The notes: generated by a model from the letters alone, not told the origin. A stretch of 64,000 bases of DNA from Mycobacterium sp. ELW1 (GCF_008329905.1 NZ_CP032155.1:1-64000), one strand, 5' to 3'. Numbered from the stretch's first letter, positions 24,166-33,881 are shown. Numbers and translations are program-made.

Positions 24166-25608
24166 TCAGTGAACGCGGACGATGATCTCGGAGTGGCCCA
24201 GTCGGATGACGTCGCCGTCGGCCAGCTGCCACTCCTGCACCGGCGCGTTGTTCACCGTGGTCCCGTTGGTGGAATTCAGGTCGGACAGCAACGCGACCTG
24301 GCCATCCCACCGGATCTCCAGATGCCGGCGTGAGACGCCGGTATCGGGCAGCCGGAACTGCGCGTCCTGGCCGCGGCCGATGACGTTGGCACCTTCGCGC
24401 AGCTGATAGGTACGTCCGCTGCCGTCGTCGAGCTGCAGGGTGACCGCGTGGCCGGCGGACGGGTACTCGCCCTGGGCGGGCGGCTGGGCGTACCCGCCGT
24501 AACCGCCACCGGCGGGCTGGCCGTAGTCGTAGTCCCGCCCGGCGGGTTCGGCGTAGCCGCCCTGCTCGTAGCCGCGGCCAGCCGGCTGACCGTAGTCGGG
24601 CTGGCCGTACTCCTGGCGGCCGTAGCCGCCGGCCGGTTGTCCGTAGCCCTGCTGCTCATAGCCACCCTGGTCGGGGTAGGCGGGGCGAGGCTCGGGACGG
24701 CCGTAGCCGGCGTCCTCGTGTCGGCCCGGACCGCGGCCGTAGTCATAGTCGCTGGACGGCGGACCCTGAGGTGCGTAACCGCCACCCTGCGGCGGACCGT
24801 AGGACGGGGCGCCGTATCCCGGCGGCGGGGCCTGCCGGTAGCCCTGGTCATAGCCCTGGCCCTGGTCGTAGCCCGGGCCGCCGTAGCCGCCGGCCGGGGG
24901 GCGCTGCTCGGGAGCCTGGCCGCCGTAGCCCTGGCCGCCGTAGCCGCCCTGCTCGGGGTAGGCCGGCCGCTGGCCGTAGCCCTCGGGCGGGGGCGCGTAG
25001 CCGCCCTGCTCGGGCGGGTAGGGGCCGCGCTGCTCGGGGGCGCCGCGCTGCTCGTCCTGCGGGCGGGGGTAGCGCTCGTCGTAGTAGTCGTCGCCGGGCC
25101 GCCCCTGACCCTGGTCGCCTCGGTAGGTGGGGTCGTTGCTCATCGCTGGTACTCCTGGTTCTGCGGTGTACGCCTGGTTCGATTCTGGCGGGGCGGTTGT
25201 GGCGCGGGACGGGTGGGGGTCGACGTCGGGGTTGACGACGCCGCGCGCACGGTATTGGCCGGTGTGCAGATTCGGCGACTGCTCGAACCTGACGACCAGC
25301 TCACCATACGTTTGCCATCCCTGATCACGGATGTAGCCGCCCAAGTGTTTGGCAAAAGTGTCCGTGGTGAGATCGCGGTCGGCGCTGACCTTCTCGAAGT
25401 CAGCCGGACTGAGGGTAATGACGTACTCATTGGGGGCCAAAAATCGTTCATGTGGAAGGGTTTGCACACCCGCGGAGGCTTCCCGCCGCAGCGCGGCTTC
25501 CACCTCTGCCGGGACAATTGATCCGCCGAATACCCGGGCGAACGCGTCGCCCACGGTGTTCTCGAGTTTGCGCTCGATGCGTTGAACCAGACCTCTCTGG
25601 TTACTCAT
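24166..25608 (-). CDS. fhaA: FHA-domain protein FhaA
   Basis: FhaA is a cytoplasmic PknB substrate that binds the MviN/MurJ complex and moderates peptidoglycan synthesis. The 480-residue product has an N-terminal DUF3662 domain (about 1-120, containing [20 protein letters not shown]). A central region (about 150-390) is low-complexity, rich in Gly, Tyr, Pro and Gln with recurring PEQGGY and GYGQ units. The C-terminal FHA domain (about 400-480) has [19 protein letters not shown] and [10 protein letters not shown]. It lies 150 bp upstream of fhaB. Confidence 0.96.
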   Translation of the reverse strand: MSNQRGLVQRIERKLENTVGDAFARVFGGSIVPAEVEAALRREASAGVQTLPHERFLAPNEYVITLSPADFEKVSADRDLTTDTFAKHLGGYIRDQGWQTYGELVVRFEQSPNLHTGQYRARGVVNPDVDPHPSRATTAPPESNQAYTAEPGVPAMSNDPTYRGDQGQGRPGDDYYDERYPRPQDEQRGAPEQRGPYPPEQGGYAPPPEGYGQRPAYPEQGGYGGQGYGGQAPEQRPPAGGYGGPGYDQGQGYDQGYRQAPPPGYGAPSYGPPQGGGYAPQGPPSSDYDYGRGPGRHEDAGYGRPEPRPAYPDQGGYEQQGYGQPAGGYGRQEYGQPDYGQPAGRGYEQGGYAEPAGRDYDYGQPAGGGYGGYAQPPAQGEYPSAGHAVTLQLDDGSGRTYQLREGANVIGRGQDAQFRLPDTGVSRRHLEIRWDGQVALLSDLNSTNGTTVNNAPVQEWQLADGDVIRLGHSEIIVRVH

Positions 25609-25831
25609 CTCACCGCCTAGCTCGAGTCTGCCGCGTGTTGCGTCGACGCTTGTTCACCTTGATGCTATCGGCCCAGGTCGACGCGCCGTCACCATGAGAA
25701 TTCTGAGAATCGTGTTAGACCAGGTCAGGGCATCGGAGACGGACTGTGACGGGGGCCGCTAGGCTGGTCTGAGCCGCGGGCGCGGGTTGAGGTTCACCCC
25801 CTCGACCGTGATACGCTCCCCCGGTTGTTTC

Positions 25832-25914
25832 GGGCGAGTGGCGGAATGGCAGACGCGCTGGCTTCAGGTGCCAGTGTCCTTCGGGACGTGGGGGTTCAAG
25901 TCCCCCTTCGCCCA
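25832..25914 (+). tRNA. leuT: tRNA-Leu (CAG)
   Basis: This is an 83-nt class II tRNA with a long variable arm (GTGTCCTTCGGGACGT). The acceptor stem is GGGCGAG/TTCGCCC, the anticodon stem CTGGC/GCCAG and the loop TTCAGGT, giving anticodon CAG. The T-loop is GTTCAAGTC. CCA is not encoded. A possible -10 box TACGCT lies at 25812-25817. In M. tuberculosis leuT also follows fhaA. Confidence 0.97.
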
Positions 25915-25925
25915 CACAAGTGGAG

Positions 25926-25953
25926 AAAACCCCGGCTTCTGGCCGGGGTTTTT
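25926..25953 (+). terminator. Rho-independent terminator of leuT
   Basis: CCCCGG (25930-25935) pairs with CCGGGG (25943-25948) around a 7-nt loop, extended by AAAA/TTTT and followed by a T-run (25949-25953). It starts 12 nt after the tRNA end. It may also stop antisense reading from the convergent GGDEF gene ending at 25977. Confidence 0.88.
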
Positions 25954-25976
25954 CCGTTGGCGGGAAAGCCCCGAGC

Positions 25977-27125
25977 TCACTCTGGGTTGCTCACCTTGTT
26001 CTGCTGAGTTCGTCCGCGGCGCGCCGATGGCTGATGGCCCCCGTCGGCGGGCATCTCGGAGGCGTGGCAGACCTGATTTCCGCCGGCGCGCTTGGCGGCG
26101 TACATCGCGGCATCGGCGGCCTCGACGATTTCGTCGAGGAGCCGCAGGTTGACTTGGGAGTCGTTTTTCAGCGGTGCGCAGGCGGTGCCGATGCTCGCCG
26201 TCACCGGTACCGGCAGCTCGGCGATCGCCTGGCGCAGCCGTTCGGCAACGACATCCGGCGAATCGGGGTGGTCGACGTCGGCGATGACGAATTCCTCGCC
26301 GCCGGACCTGCCGATGATGGCGGAGAGGCCACAGTTGTCGGCCAGCGCCTCGCTGATCAGGATCAGCGCGGCGTCGCCGGCCGCGTGGCCCGCGGTGTCA
26401 TTGAGTTTCTTGAAGCTGTCCAGGTCGATGACGATGACGATGAGTCGGCCGGCCTCGCTGTCGTTGCGCATGATCAGCTCGTAGGCCGACTGGTGGAACG
26501 ACCGCCGGTTGTGCAGCCCGGTCAGCGGATCGCGGCCAGAGCTGCGCAGGTCGACGCGCAGCGTCTGCGCCAGCGACAGGACGCCGAACGGCAGGCCGAC
26601 GTTGAGCGTTGCGACGATTGCCACCGCCGCGGCCGTCAGATAGATGTCGCCGGACGAGGAAACGAGCCGAGCGGCCAGGATCACCGCGCAGACCGCGGCT
26701 ATCGCGCCGTTGGCCACCACCTCGTGGGCGGTGTGGAAGTAGGCGACAAAGCCGCCGATCACGGCGAACGTCGCGCACCCCATCAGGCCCACGTAGTCAT
26801 TGGAGTACGACAGCGCGGCGGCGGCGATGGTCGCGGTCGAGGTGAACGAGAACAGCAACGACTGGCGGCGGGTGGGCCAACGCAGCAGAAAGGGGACCGC
26901 CGCCGCCAACGCCAACGCGGCCGCGGCGACGCAGACCGTGACGGCCACCGGGCCGTCCGGCCCCTGCGGGCTCTTGATCATCAACGCGGTCGACGACGCG
27001 AGAGCCAGGGTCGCGGTGAAGATCAGCGTCCGCCAGATTCCCTGCTGGTTGCGATCATGCAGGTAGACGCTGATCCAGTCGTATTGGTCAGCGTGACGTG
27101 GTGGCAGCGCTCCCCACCGAAGCAT
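25977..27125 (-). CDS. Membrane diguanylate cyclase (GGEEF), copy 1
   Basis: This predicted diguanylate cyclase makes c-di-GMP from two GTP. The 382-residue product has about six transmembrane helices in the N-terminal half, then a GGDEF domain opening with RDPLTGLHNRRSFHQ. It carries IDLDSFKKLND and the active-site signature GRSGGEEF, a functional GGDEF variant. It ends AADAAMYAAKRAGGN. No RxxD inhibitory site precedes GGEEF. The layout closely matches the gene at 29072-30172, so they are probably paralogues. It starts at ATG 27125, 44 bp downstream of a second cyclase gene. Confidence 0.88.
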   Translation of the reverse strand: MLRWGALPPRHADQYDWISVYLHDRNQQGIWRTLIFTATLALASSTALMIKSPQGPDGPVAVTVCVAAAALALAAAVPFLLRWPTRRQSLLFSFTSTATIAAAALSYSNDYVGLMGCATFAVIGGFVAYFHTAHEVVANGAIAAVCAVILAARLVSSSGDIYLTAAAVAIVATLNVGLPFGVLSLAQTLRVDLRSSGRDPLTGLHNRRSFHQSAYELIMRNDSEAGRLIVIVIDLDSFKKLNDTAGHAAGDAALILISEALADNCGLSAIIGRSGGEEFVIADVDHPDSPDVVAERLRQAIAELPVPVTASIGTACAPLKNDSQVNLRLLDEIVEAADAAMYAAKRAGGNQVCHASEMPADGGHQPSARRGRTQQNKVSNPE

Positions 27126-27169
27126 GTGTCATCCCCATTCCGACGGGAAGTCTCGCTGTGATTGCGGAA

Positions 27170-28492
27170 TCAATTTTGCCAGCTATGAGCCGAAGTGCTC
27201 AGTCCTTGGTTCTCGTCGAGTCCGGCGACGGCGTTTCGGCCGGCCTGCTTGGCTCGGTACATCGCGGCGTCGGCCCGGGCGGTGACGGTCGCGCTCGATT
27301 CGCCGGGTGCGGACGACGTGGCCCCGATGCTCAGGGTCGTGGTGATCGTCAAACCGAATTGGTGGATGGGTTCCGCAGCGAGTGCGCGAATCCGTTCACC
27401 TACCTCAACGGCCTTTTCGGTGCTCTCGACACCCGGAAGGAGAATCAGTATCTCGTCGCCGCCGATCCGGCCCACGGTGTCTTCCAGATGGACGCACTCA
27501 CGCATTCGGGCGGCGATGGTCGACAGCACGGCGTCTCCCACGGCGTGGCCCCAGGTGTCGTTGATCTGTTTGAAGTGGTCCATATCGCAGTACAGGACAC
27601 CCAGTCGAGCCTGCGGGTCCTTGAGCGCAGCGTCGAAACGGGCCAGCGTCTCCCCGCGGTTCACCAGACCGGTGACGCTGTCGATGCGGGCCAGTTCCCG
27701 GAGCCGGTTGCGCATGTCGTCCACGGCAGCCGAGATCTCCGCGATCTCGCGGGGACCGCCCTGGCCGATGGGCTGGTCGTAGTCGCCGTCGGCCACCGCG
27801 CGCACTGAGCGCACCAACCGTGAGACGGGCTGGGTGAGCATGCGTCGCACCGTGATGATGCATCCGACGACGCTGACCACGAGGAGACTCAGGGCGATCC
27901 ACTGGCTGTTGCTCGCGGTGCGGAGCACCGAGCGGATGTGCTCGATCTCCTCGGTGATGAGCTTGTCGAGCCGGGCGTTGACCGCTCGGAAACGTTCTCG
28001 GAGCGGGTCGAACAGATTCTTCGCGTCGAGGACCATCTGATTGAGCAGGGCGCGCGGAACCGACCCGGTTTTGAGTGCGGCGATCTGCGGGTCAGCGGCC
28101 CGGCTCTTCCATATCGCGGCGACGGCCACCTCTTCGGCGAACAACGCGCGCAGGTCGTCGGCGTACGGCATGCCGACCAGCTCCCGCTGGAGTTCGGGCA
28201 CCAGGCGGTTGACGGTGGCGGTTCCGGCCTCGTACAGGTCGAGCGCGATCGGATTGCCGGTCAACAGATACGCCCGCTGTCCGGTCTCCTGGTCGACGAA
28301 CGCGCGACTCAGTTCAGAGCTTTGGTTCCTGATCGGGATCAGCCGGTCACCGAGGTTGTGCAGTGCGTTGCCGACGGTGATCCGACCCGCGATCGATGCC
28401 GTCATCGACGCGACGAACACCAGCGTTATGGCGCCGACGGAACAGAAGATCAGCGCTCGCAGGGATGGCCGCCGCCTGCTCGAACTAGGCAC
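27170..28492 (-). CDS. CHASE3-HAMP-GGDEF diguanylate cyclase
   Basis: The 440-residue product is a membrane sensor. An N-terminal helix (about 12-35) is followed by an extracytoplasmic helical sensor of CHASE3 type (about 40-185, with FVDQETGQRAYLLTGN). A second helix (about 197-216) leads to HAMP (RRMLTQPVSRLVRSVRAVADGDY) and a GGDEF domain (RIDSVTGLVNRGETL, CDMDHFKQINDTWGHAVGD, GRIGGDEI). GGDEI is an accepted active variant. The inhibitory RxxD position reads HLED, so product inhibition may be lost. It starts at GTG 28492. Unlike its two flanking cyclases it has a defined periplasmic sensor. Confidence 0.87.
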   Translation of the reverse strand: MPSSSRRRPSLRALIFCSVGAITLVFVASMTASIAGRITVGNALHNLGDRLIPIRNQSSELSRAFVDQETGQRAYLLTGNPIALDLYEAGTATVNRLVPELQRELVGMPYADDLRALFAEEVAVAAIWKSRAADPQIAALKTGSVPRALLNQMVLDAKNLFDPLRERFRAVNARLDKLITEEIEHIRSVLRTASNSQWIALSLLVVSVVGCIITVRRMLTQPVSRLVRSVRAVADGDYDQPIGQGGPREIAEISAAVDDMRNRLRELARIDSVTGLVNRGETLARFDAALKDPQARLGVLYCDMDHFKQINDTWGHAVGDAVLSTIAARMRECVHLEDTVGRIGGDEILILLPGVESTEKAVEVGERIRALAAEPIHQFGLTITTTLSIGATSSAPGESSATVTARADAAMYRAKQAGRNAVAGLDENQGLSTSAHSWQN

Positions 28493-28574
28493 AGCGTTTG
28501 ACCCTAAGCCACCCAGGTCAGCGCAGCGCGGTTCGGTGCGCTGGGCGCGAGCGACACGCTTGCGGTGGGCTGTT

Positions 28575-29018
28575 CTAGTTGTGCACCGAGCCCGCGGGCA
28601 GATCGACGCCGATCTCGTCGCAGATCGGCGGGATGATGATCAACGCACCGCGCGGGCTGCAGAACGGAGTGCCCGGCGGCAGCGGCGCAGCCGGCGGGGC
28701 GGGCGGCAACGGCGGCGGCGGTGCCACCTGCTGAGGCGCGCCGCGCCAGGGATATAGCGTGCTGGTGCTCACGTCGACGATGCCGTACGAGTTCCAGTAC
28801 CAGTCGTGGCAGGCGTTCTGGTCCCAGCTGAGAACCTGGCCACCAGGAATGGCCGGATCACCGGGACACCAATGGGTGCACGTCAATCCCTGCGGGCAGT
28901 TGCCGCCCTGATAGCTGGGCCCGTCTGCGCTCGCAGCGCCTGCCCCCAGCGCCAACCCGGCTGCCAGGACCGCCCCGGAAACCATCATCGAGGTCGTGAA
29001 TCGCGAGATCTGTTTCAT
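28575..29018 (-). CDS. Secreted Pro-rich protein of unknown function
   Basis: The 147-residue product has a clear Sec signal peptide (MKQISRFTTSMMVSGAVLAA, cleavage probable after GAASA near residue 31). The mature part has several Cys (CPQGLTCTHWCPGD), a Trp/Tyr-rich centre, a Pro-rich stretch (PPPPLPPAPPAAPLPPG) and a hydrophobic end ICDEIGVDL. It resembles small exported Cys/Pro-rich proteins common in mycobacteria. No function is recognised. It lies between two GGDEF genes on the same strand. Confidence 0.8.
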   Translation of the reverse strand: MKQISRFTTSMMVSGAVLAAGLALGAGAASADGPSYQGGNCPQGLTCTHWCPGDPAIPGGQVLSWDQNACHDWYWNSYGIVDVSTSTLYPWRGAPQQVAPPPPLPPAPPAAPLPPGTPFCSPRGALIIIPPICDEIGVDLPAGSVHN

Positions 29019-29071
29019 GTAGCCAGTTCAATCCCGGAGTCCGACTACCGATCCCAACTCGCCGTGGCCGA

Positions 29072-30172
29072 TCAGCGGTCGACGCGGGCCGGCCGGCTGA
29101 TCCGGGTCTGGTTGCCGCCGGCCCGCTTGGCTGCGTACATCGCGGCGTCGGCCGCCCGGATCAGATCGTCCATCGCGGCGACACTGTCCCACCGCACGAT
29201 GGCCGCGCCGACACTGGCAGTCACCGGTTGAGGCAGCGCGGCGATCGCCTGGCACAGCTGGGTGGCTAATTCCTCGGCCAGCTCGGCGGGCACGGCGTCG
29301 ACCACGATGAACTCCTCGCCGCCGAACCGCCCGATGATCGCCGAACTGTTGCTGTTCTCGCGAAGCGCCCAGCCGACGGCGGTCAGGGCCTGATCACCGG
29401 CGATGTGACCGTAGGCGTCGTTGAGTTTCTTGAACTCGTCGAGATCGATCATCACGACGATGAGGTGCATATCGTGTCCGGGGGATGTCAGTAGCAGCGA
29501 CGCCCGTTCGTAGAACGCGCGCCGATTGAGGACGCCGGTGAGCGGATCCTGATCGGAGCGCACAACATCGGCGCCCATGGTGCGCATGACCGCTTGAATC
29601 GCCAGGGGAACCGCGAGATTCAGTTCGACGACCAACCACCACCCCGCGGCGGCAACGGCCCACCCGTAGTGCGGCACCACGCGGATCGCGCACAGGGCAC
29701 CGACGGCCATCCCGAGGACGACGATGAACGTGATCGCTTTCGAGTTGTGGAAGAACGCGGCGTAGCCGCCGATGACGGCCATGCCGGTGCAGCCCATCAG
29801 GGCGACCATGGGATAGGTCTGCATCACGCAGCCGACGGCAATGAGCGAGCTGCCGAAGCAGGCCATTCGCAGCGATTGCCGCCGGCTCAGCCAGCCGCGC
29901 AGCCACAGGGTGCTGTAGGTGATCCCGGTGAGCACCGCGGCGGTGCCGAATGTCCACGCCCACACCGGTGGGACGTTGCGCATGGTCGGGGTGGCCGCAC
30001 CCATCAAAATCAGGCCCGCCGACATCATCGCCATCAGCACTTTGGTGGGCCAGGCCAGGCCGCGCGCCCTCAAATACCCGGACAGCCACTCGAACTGGTC
30101 GGGTAACCGCCACCATCGCGCGAGCGGCCCCCCGGCCTGGTTGCCCGGTCCGGAGGCCCGCTGGTCGTTCAC
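29072..30172 (-). CDS. Membrane diguanylate cyclase (GGEEF), copy 2
   Basis: The 366-residue product has a short cytoplasmic start, about six transmembrane helices, then a GGDEF domain. The domain reads QDPLTGVLNRRAFYERA, IDLDEFKKLNDAYGHIAGDQAL, GRFGGEEF and AADAAMYAAKRAGGNQTRI. No RxxD motif is found at the inhibitory position. It shares architecture and the sentence W-LPDQFEWLSGYL/DQYDWISVYL with the gene at 25977. It starts at GTG 30172; an overlapping three-codon ATG-TGA frame begins at 30180. Confidence 0.88.
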   Translation of the reverse strand: MNDQRASGPGNQAGGPLARWWRLPDQFEWLSGYLRARGLAWPTKVLMAMMSAGLILMGAATPTMRNVPPVWAWTFGTAAVLTGITYSTLWLRGWLSRRQSLRMACFGSSLIAVGCVMQTYPMVALMGCTGMAVIGGYAAFFHNSKAITFIVVLGMAVGALCAIRVVPHYGWAVAAAGWWLVVELNLAVPLAIQAVMRTMGADVVRSDQDPLTGVLNRRAFYERASLLLTSPGHDMHLIVVMIDLDEFKKLNDAYGHIAGDQALTAVGWALRENSNSSAIIGRFGGEEFIVVDAVPAELAEELATQLCQAIAALPQPVTASVGAAIVRWDSVAAMDDLIRAADAAMYAAKRAGGNQTRISRPARVDR

Positions 30173-30323
30173 CGCGCCATCCCTCCCCGCATGGCGTTCA
30201 CGGTAGCCCGAGCAAATCGGTAGCGAGGTGAAATATCAACGGCGACAGAAATTAACTCCTGCGTGAGCCGACTCGCGCGGCTGTTGCCGTCGGGAGCGGC
30301 GTAGGACTGGCTAACCTGTTTGA

Positions 30324-30593
30324 ATGGGCACGCAAACGGTCCCCGGCGGAGTGGTACACGAGCTTCCGGCAGATTTGCGGACCGCGCTGCTGGGCAACGA
30401 CACCGCGCTGGCGGCCTGGAACGACATCACGCCGCTGGCGCGCAACGAGTTCATCTGCTGGGTCGAGGACGCCAAGCAGCAGAAGACTCGCGAGCGGCGC
30501 ATCCGCCGGACCCAGGAGGAACTGGAAGAAGGTATGCGCCGGCCCTGTTGCTGGCCGGGCTGCAAGCACCGCGAGCGAACCGGCAAGGCTTAG
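30324..30593 (+). CDS. YdeI/OmpD-associated family small protein
   Basis: The 89-residue product has the compact helical pattern of the YdeI/OmpD-associated (bacteriocin-protection-like) family: LPADLRTALLGNDTALAAWNDITPLARNEFICWVEDAKQQKTRERRI. That describes short helices, a W-x-x-AK-x-x-x-TRERRI core and a charged helix. A Cys-rich tail (CCWPGC) is unusual. The ATG at 30324 is the only sensible start. The 3' end overlaps the convergent TetR gene by 4 bp. Cellular role is unknown. Confidence 0.7.
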   Translation: MGTQTVPGGVVHELPADLRTALLGNDTALAAWNDITPLARNEFICWVEDAKQQKTRERRIRRTQEELEEGMRRPCCWPGCKHRERTGKA

Positions 30594-31195
30594 CCGCGTG
30601 GCGTGAGGCCGCGCAGCAGTACCGCCAACCCGAACTCGAATGCGTCGTCGGCCCGCGCCGGCTTGGGCGCACCGGTCGCCAGCGCGGCGGCCAGCTCGGG
30701 CCCGACCTCGGCACCCGATTCCCACGGCTCCTCGGGTGCGGCCAGATCCAGCGCGGACCCCAGCACGAAGCAGTCCATCAACGTGATGGCCCGCAGGGTG
30801 TCGGCGGCGTCGAACCCGGCGCGGTGCAGGGTCACCGCCAACATGTTGTACATCCGGATGGCGTGACTGCTGTTCACGGCGTAGGCGGTCAACAGGGGAA
30901 TCAGCCGCGGATACCGGGCGTAACTCCGCCGGTAGGACCGCAGGATGTCGGCGACCGCCTCAGCCCACGGGCGGTCCGGTTGATCGTCGGGAAGCTGCAC
31001 CTCGGACATCGCGCGCTCGCGCAGCAGCTCGACGATCTGGCCGCGGCCCGACACGTGGTTGTAGAGCGATGACGGACTGACCTGCAATTTGCGCGCCAGG
31101 TCGGGCATGGTGAATTCGCCGGTGGCACGCACCAGGTCCATGGCGGCCGACGCGATCCGGTCGGTCGACAACAGCGGTGTCGGCGGGCGGCCCAT
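30590..31195 (-). CDS. TetR-family regulator of the nitrilase operon
   Basis: The 201-residue product has an N-terminal TetR helix-turn-helix (residues about 12-58, FTMPDLARKLQVSPSSLYNHVSGRGQIVELL) and a variable all-helical ligand domain. I start at ATG 31195 (MGRPPTPLLST); a TTG one codon upstream is less likely. It is divergent from the nitrilase/amidohydrolase/permease operon, with a 23-bp inverted repeat between them, so it is most likely that operon's repressor. The inducer cannot be read from sequence. Confidence 0.85.
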   Translation of the reverse strand: MGRPPTPLLSTDRIASAAMDLVRATGEFTMPDLARKLQVSPSSLYNHVSGRGQIVELLRERAMSEVQLPDDQPDRPWAEAVADILRSYRRSYARYPRLIPLLTAYAVNSSHAIRMYNMLAVTLHRAGFDAADTLRAITLMDCFVLGSALDLAAPEEPWESGAEVGPELAAALATGAPKPARADDAFEFGLAVLLRGLTPRG

Positions 31196-31240
31196 CAAAG
31201 TCTCTCTTCCTCTTGCGAAGAATTATGAGCCAGTTCACAC

Positions 31241-31263
31241 TAAAACGAAATAGATTCGTTTTA
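31241..31263. promoter_or_regulatory. TetR-type operator, 9-5-9 inverted repeat
   Basis: TAAAACGAA (31241-31249) and TTCGTTTTA (31255-31263) are perfect inverted arms around ATAGA. The site lies in the 76-bp divergent gap. Its right edge touches the AGGAG ribosome binding site (31263-31267) of the gene starting at 31272, so a bound repressor would block both transcription and leader. Assignment to the adjacent TetR protein is inferred from position. Confidence 0.7.
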
Positions 31264-31271
31264 GGAGTTCG

Positions 31272-32254
31272 ATGATCACCCTGACTGCCCGAGCGCCCGA
31301 ACCGCTGTCCCGGTCGGCGCCATCGCAGCGTCCGCCGCTGCGGGTCGGCCTGGTCCAGCACCGCTGGCGACCGGACCGCGTGGAACTCGTCGCAACAGTG
31401 CGTGCCGGCATCGACACCGCTGCCGGTGAGGGTGCGTCGGTGGTCTTCCTGCCGGAGATCACCCTGCTGCGCTATCCGGCAGATCGCCCGGCCGGCGCCA
31501 ACCCGGCGGCCCTGGCCGAGGATCTGGAGAACGGTCCCACCTTCGACCTGGCGGCAAGCGCGGCGCGGGCCAACGGGATCTTCGTGCACGCCTCGCTCTA
31601 CGAACGCACCCCTGATACGCACGATGGCCTGGGTTACAACACCGCGATCCTGGTCTCCCCGGCGGCGAACTCGTGGGGCGGACCCGCAAGCTGCACATCC
31701 CGATCTCGGCCGGCTACTACGAGGACACCTATTTCCGGCCCGGCCCCGATACCGACCCGTACCCGGTCTACGCGCCTGACGGACTGGACGCTCGCATCGG
31801 GATGCCGACCTGTTGGGACGAATGGTTTCCTGAGGTCGCGCGGAACTACTCGCTTGCCGGTGCCGAGGTGGTCGTCTACCCCACCGCCATCGGATCCGAA
31901 CCGGTCTTCCCCGACTTCGACACCCGGCCGCTGTGGCAGCAGGTCATCGTGGCCAACGGCATCAACAGCGGCCTGTTCATGGTGGTGCCCAATCGCGTCG
32001 GAGACGAAGGCGCCGTGACGTTCTACGGCTCCTCCTTCATCTCCGATCCCTACGGCCGGGTACTGGTGCAGGCACCGCGCGACGAGGAGGCCGTGTTGAT
32101 CGCGGACCTCGATCTCGACCAGCGCCGAGATTGGTTGGAGCTCTTCCCCTTCCTGCTGACCCGACGGCCGGACACCTACTCCGCGCTGACCCGGCCCGTC
32201 GTCGCCGACGAGCCCTACGGCGCCGGTCACGCCGCGACGGCGGTGGTCAAGTGA
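31272..32254 (+). pseudogene. Nitrilase-superfamily amidohydrolase, frameshifted
   Basis: The gene encodes a carbon-nitrogen hydrolase resembling N-carbamoylputrescine amidases. The catalytic Glu lies in VVFLPEITLL, the Lys in RTRKLHIPISAGYYEDTYF and the Cys in IGMPTCWDEWFPE. Glu is in one frame; Lys and Cys are in the next. The break is at the C-run 31657-31660. One extra C restores NTAILVSPGGELVGRTRKLHIP and a protein of about 327 residues. The span is 983 bp, one short of a multiple of three. As read, the gene is broken; a sequencing error in a homopolymer is equally possible. It starts at ATG 31272 with AGGAG and ends overlapping the next gene (GTGA). Confidence 0.8.
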
Positions 32255-33881
32255 GCTCGACGCTGTTCACCGGCGGTGTGGTGTGGACCGGTGCAGGGCA
32301 GGAGTCCGATGCCCTTCTGGTGATCGACGGGGTCGTTCGTGCGCTGGGCGCGCACGCCCGAGAACTGGCTGCCGACGCGGACTGTGAGCACGTCGACCTC
32401 GACGGCGGGTTCCTGATGTCGTCCTTCGGCGACGGCCATGCGCATCCGCTGTACGGCGGGTTGGAAGCAGTCGGTCCGCCGGTCCGTGGCTGCGGCACCA
32501 TCGACGAAATCGTCACTGCGGTCAAGGTTTACGCCGAGGAACACCCGGACGAGGAATGGATCGTCGGCGCGTCGTATGACGGCAGCCTGGCCGAGGGCGG
32601 ACTGTTCGATGCCCGGTGGCTCGACGCCGCGGTGCCGGACCGCCCGGTGGTACTGCGGGCCTGGGATTACCACACAGTGTGGTGCAACACCGCGGCCATC
32701 GAGCGCGCGGGCATCACCGCCGACACACCCGACCCGGTTCTCGGCGAGATCCCCCGGCGCCCGGACGGTTCGGTGCTGGGTACGTTGCGGGAATGGGGCG
32801 CAACGGATCTGGTGATGAACGTGATGCCGCCTCGCGACGAGCGGCAGCGCATCGGCGCGCTCGGCACCGCCGCCGACTACTACCTGGCTCGCGGTGTCAC
32901 CTGGGTGCAGGACGCCTGGGTCGAACCCGGCGACGTCGCAACCTATGTCGAGGCGGCTCGCCAGGGCGCACTGCGCATGCGGTTCAACCTCGCGTTGTAC
33001 GCCGACCCGCGGCACTTCGATTCGCAGATAACCCAATTCGCTGAGTCGCGACGTGCGGTCGAAGAGGCCGGATCTCCCCTGCTGACGGCGAACACGGTGA
33101 AGTTCTTCGCCGACGGCGTGGTCGAGAACGAGACGGGTGCGCTGCTGGCGCCGTACTGCTCGGGGCTTCACTCGCACGGTATGCAGAACTGGGAGGGCGA
33201 CTCGCTGGCCGAGGCAGCACGCCGGGTCGACGAGCTCGGACTGCAGATCCATATCCACGCCATCGGCGACGCCGCCGTCCGCCAGGCTCCGACGCCATCG
33301 AGTACACTGTGTCGCGCAACGGGATTCGCGATCGCAGGCCGGTGATCGCCCACGTTCAGCTGGTGGACGACACCGATATCGGCCGATTCGCGGAGCTTGG
33401 CGTCATCCCCAACATGCAGCCGCTGTGGGCGCAGATGGATGCGTTGATGACGGTGCTGACCATCCCCCGGCTCGGCGTCGAACGCAGCGACCGGCAGTAC
33501 CAGATGCAAACGCTGAACCAATCCGGTGCGGCGCTGGCGTTCGGCTCGGACTGGCCCGTCTCCTCGGGTGCCCCACTCGACGGCATCGCCGTGGCGACCT
33601 CCCGGCTGACCACCGAAGGCCAGCCGGAAGGCGGTTGGACGCCGCACGAGATCGTGCCGATCGAGCGGGCGCTGTCGTCGTACACCGGAGCCGTTGCCTA
33701 CCAGGCCTATGCCGAAAACACTTGGGGAGTGATCACTCCCGGCGCCAGCGCCGACCTGGTGTGGCTCGACCGGGATCCGCGGAACACACCGCCGCTGGAT
33801 CTGCCGGGCGTGGGCATCCACGCCACATACTTGCGCGGTGCGCAGGCCTACCGGGCTGACGAAGGAAAGGTACGACCATGA
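32251..33881 (+). pseudogene. Amidohydrolase family 3 (YtcJ-like), frameshifted
   Basis: This is a metal-dependent amidohydrolase of the YtcJ type: FGDGHAHPLYGG (metal-binding HxH), a lysine region (NTVKFFADGVVE), QIHIHAIGDAAV, and a C-terminal FGSDWPVSSGAPLDG with the catalytic Asp. The reading frame shifts near 33288-33290. One added base there would give AVRQALDAIEYTVSRNG and join both halves into about 543 residues. The 1631-bp span is one short of a multiple of three. Start is GTG 32251; the stop overlaps the permease ATG. It probably hydrolyses an N-acyl or cyclic amide imported by the permease. Confidence 0.8.

Noticed and set aside
24448..25100. Possible tandem DNA repeat in fhaA
   Set aside because: The recurring PEQGGY/GYGQ units are imperfect low-complexity coding sequence known for FhaA, not a CRISPR or minisatellite.
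24448..25521. Plus-strand hydrophobic frame opposite fhaA that looks like a membrane protein
   Set aside because: The apparent helices are the complement of FhaA's Gly/Tyr/Pro/Gln-rich repeats and show no conserved pattern.
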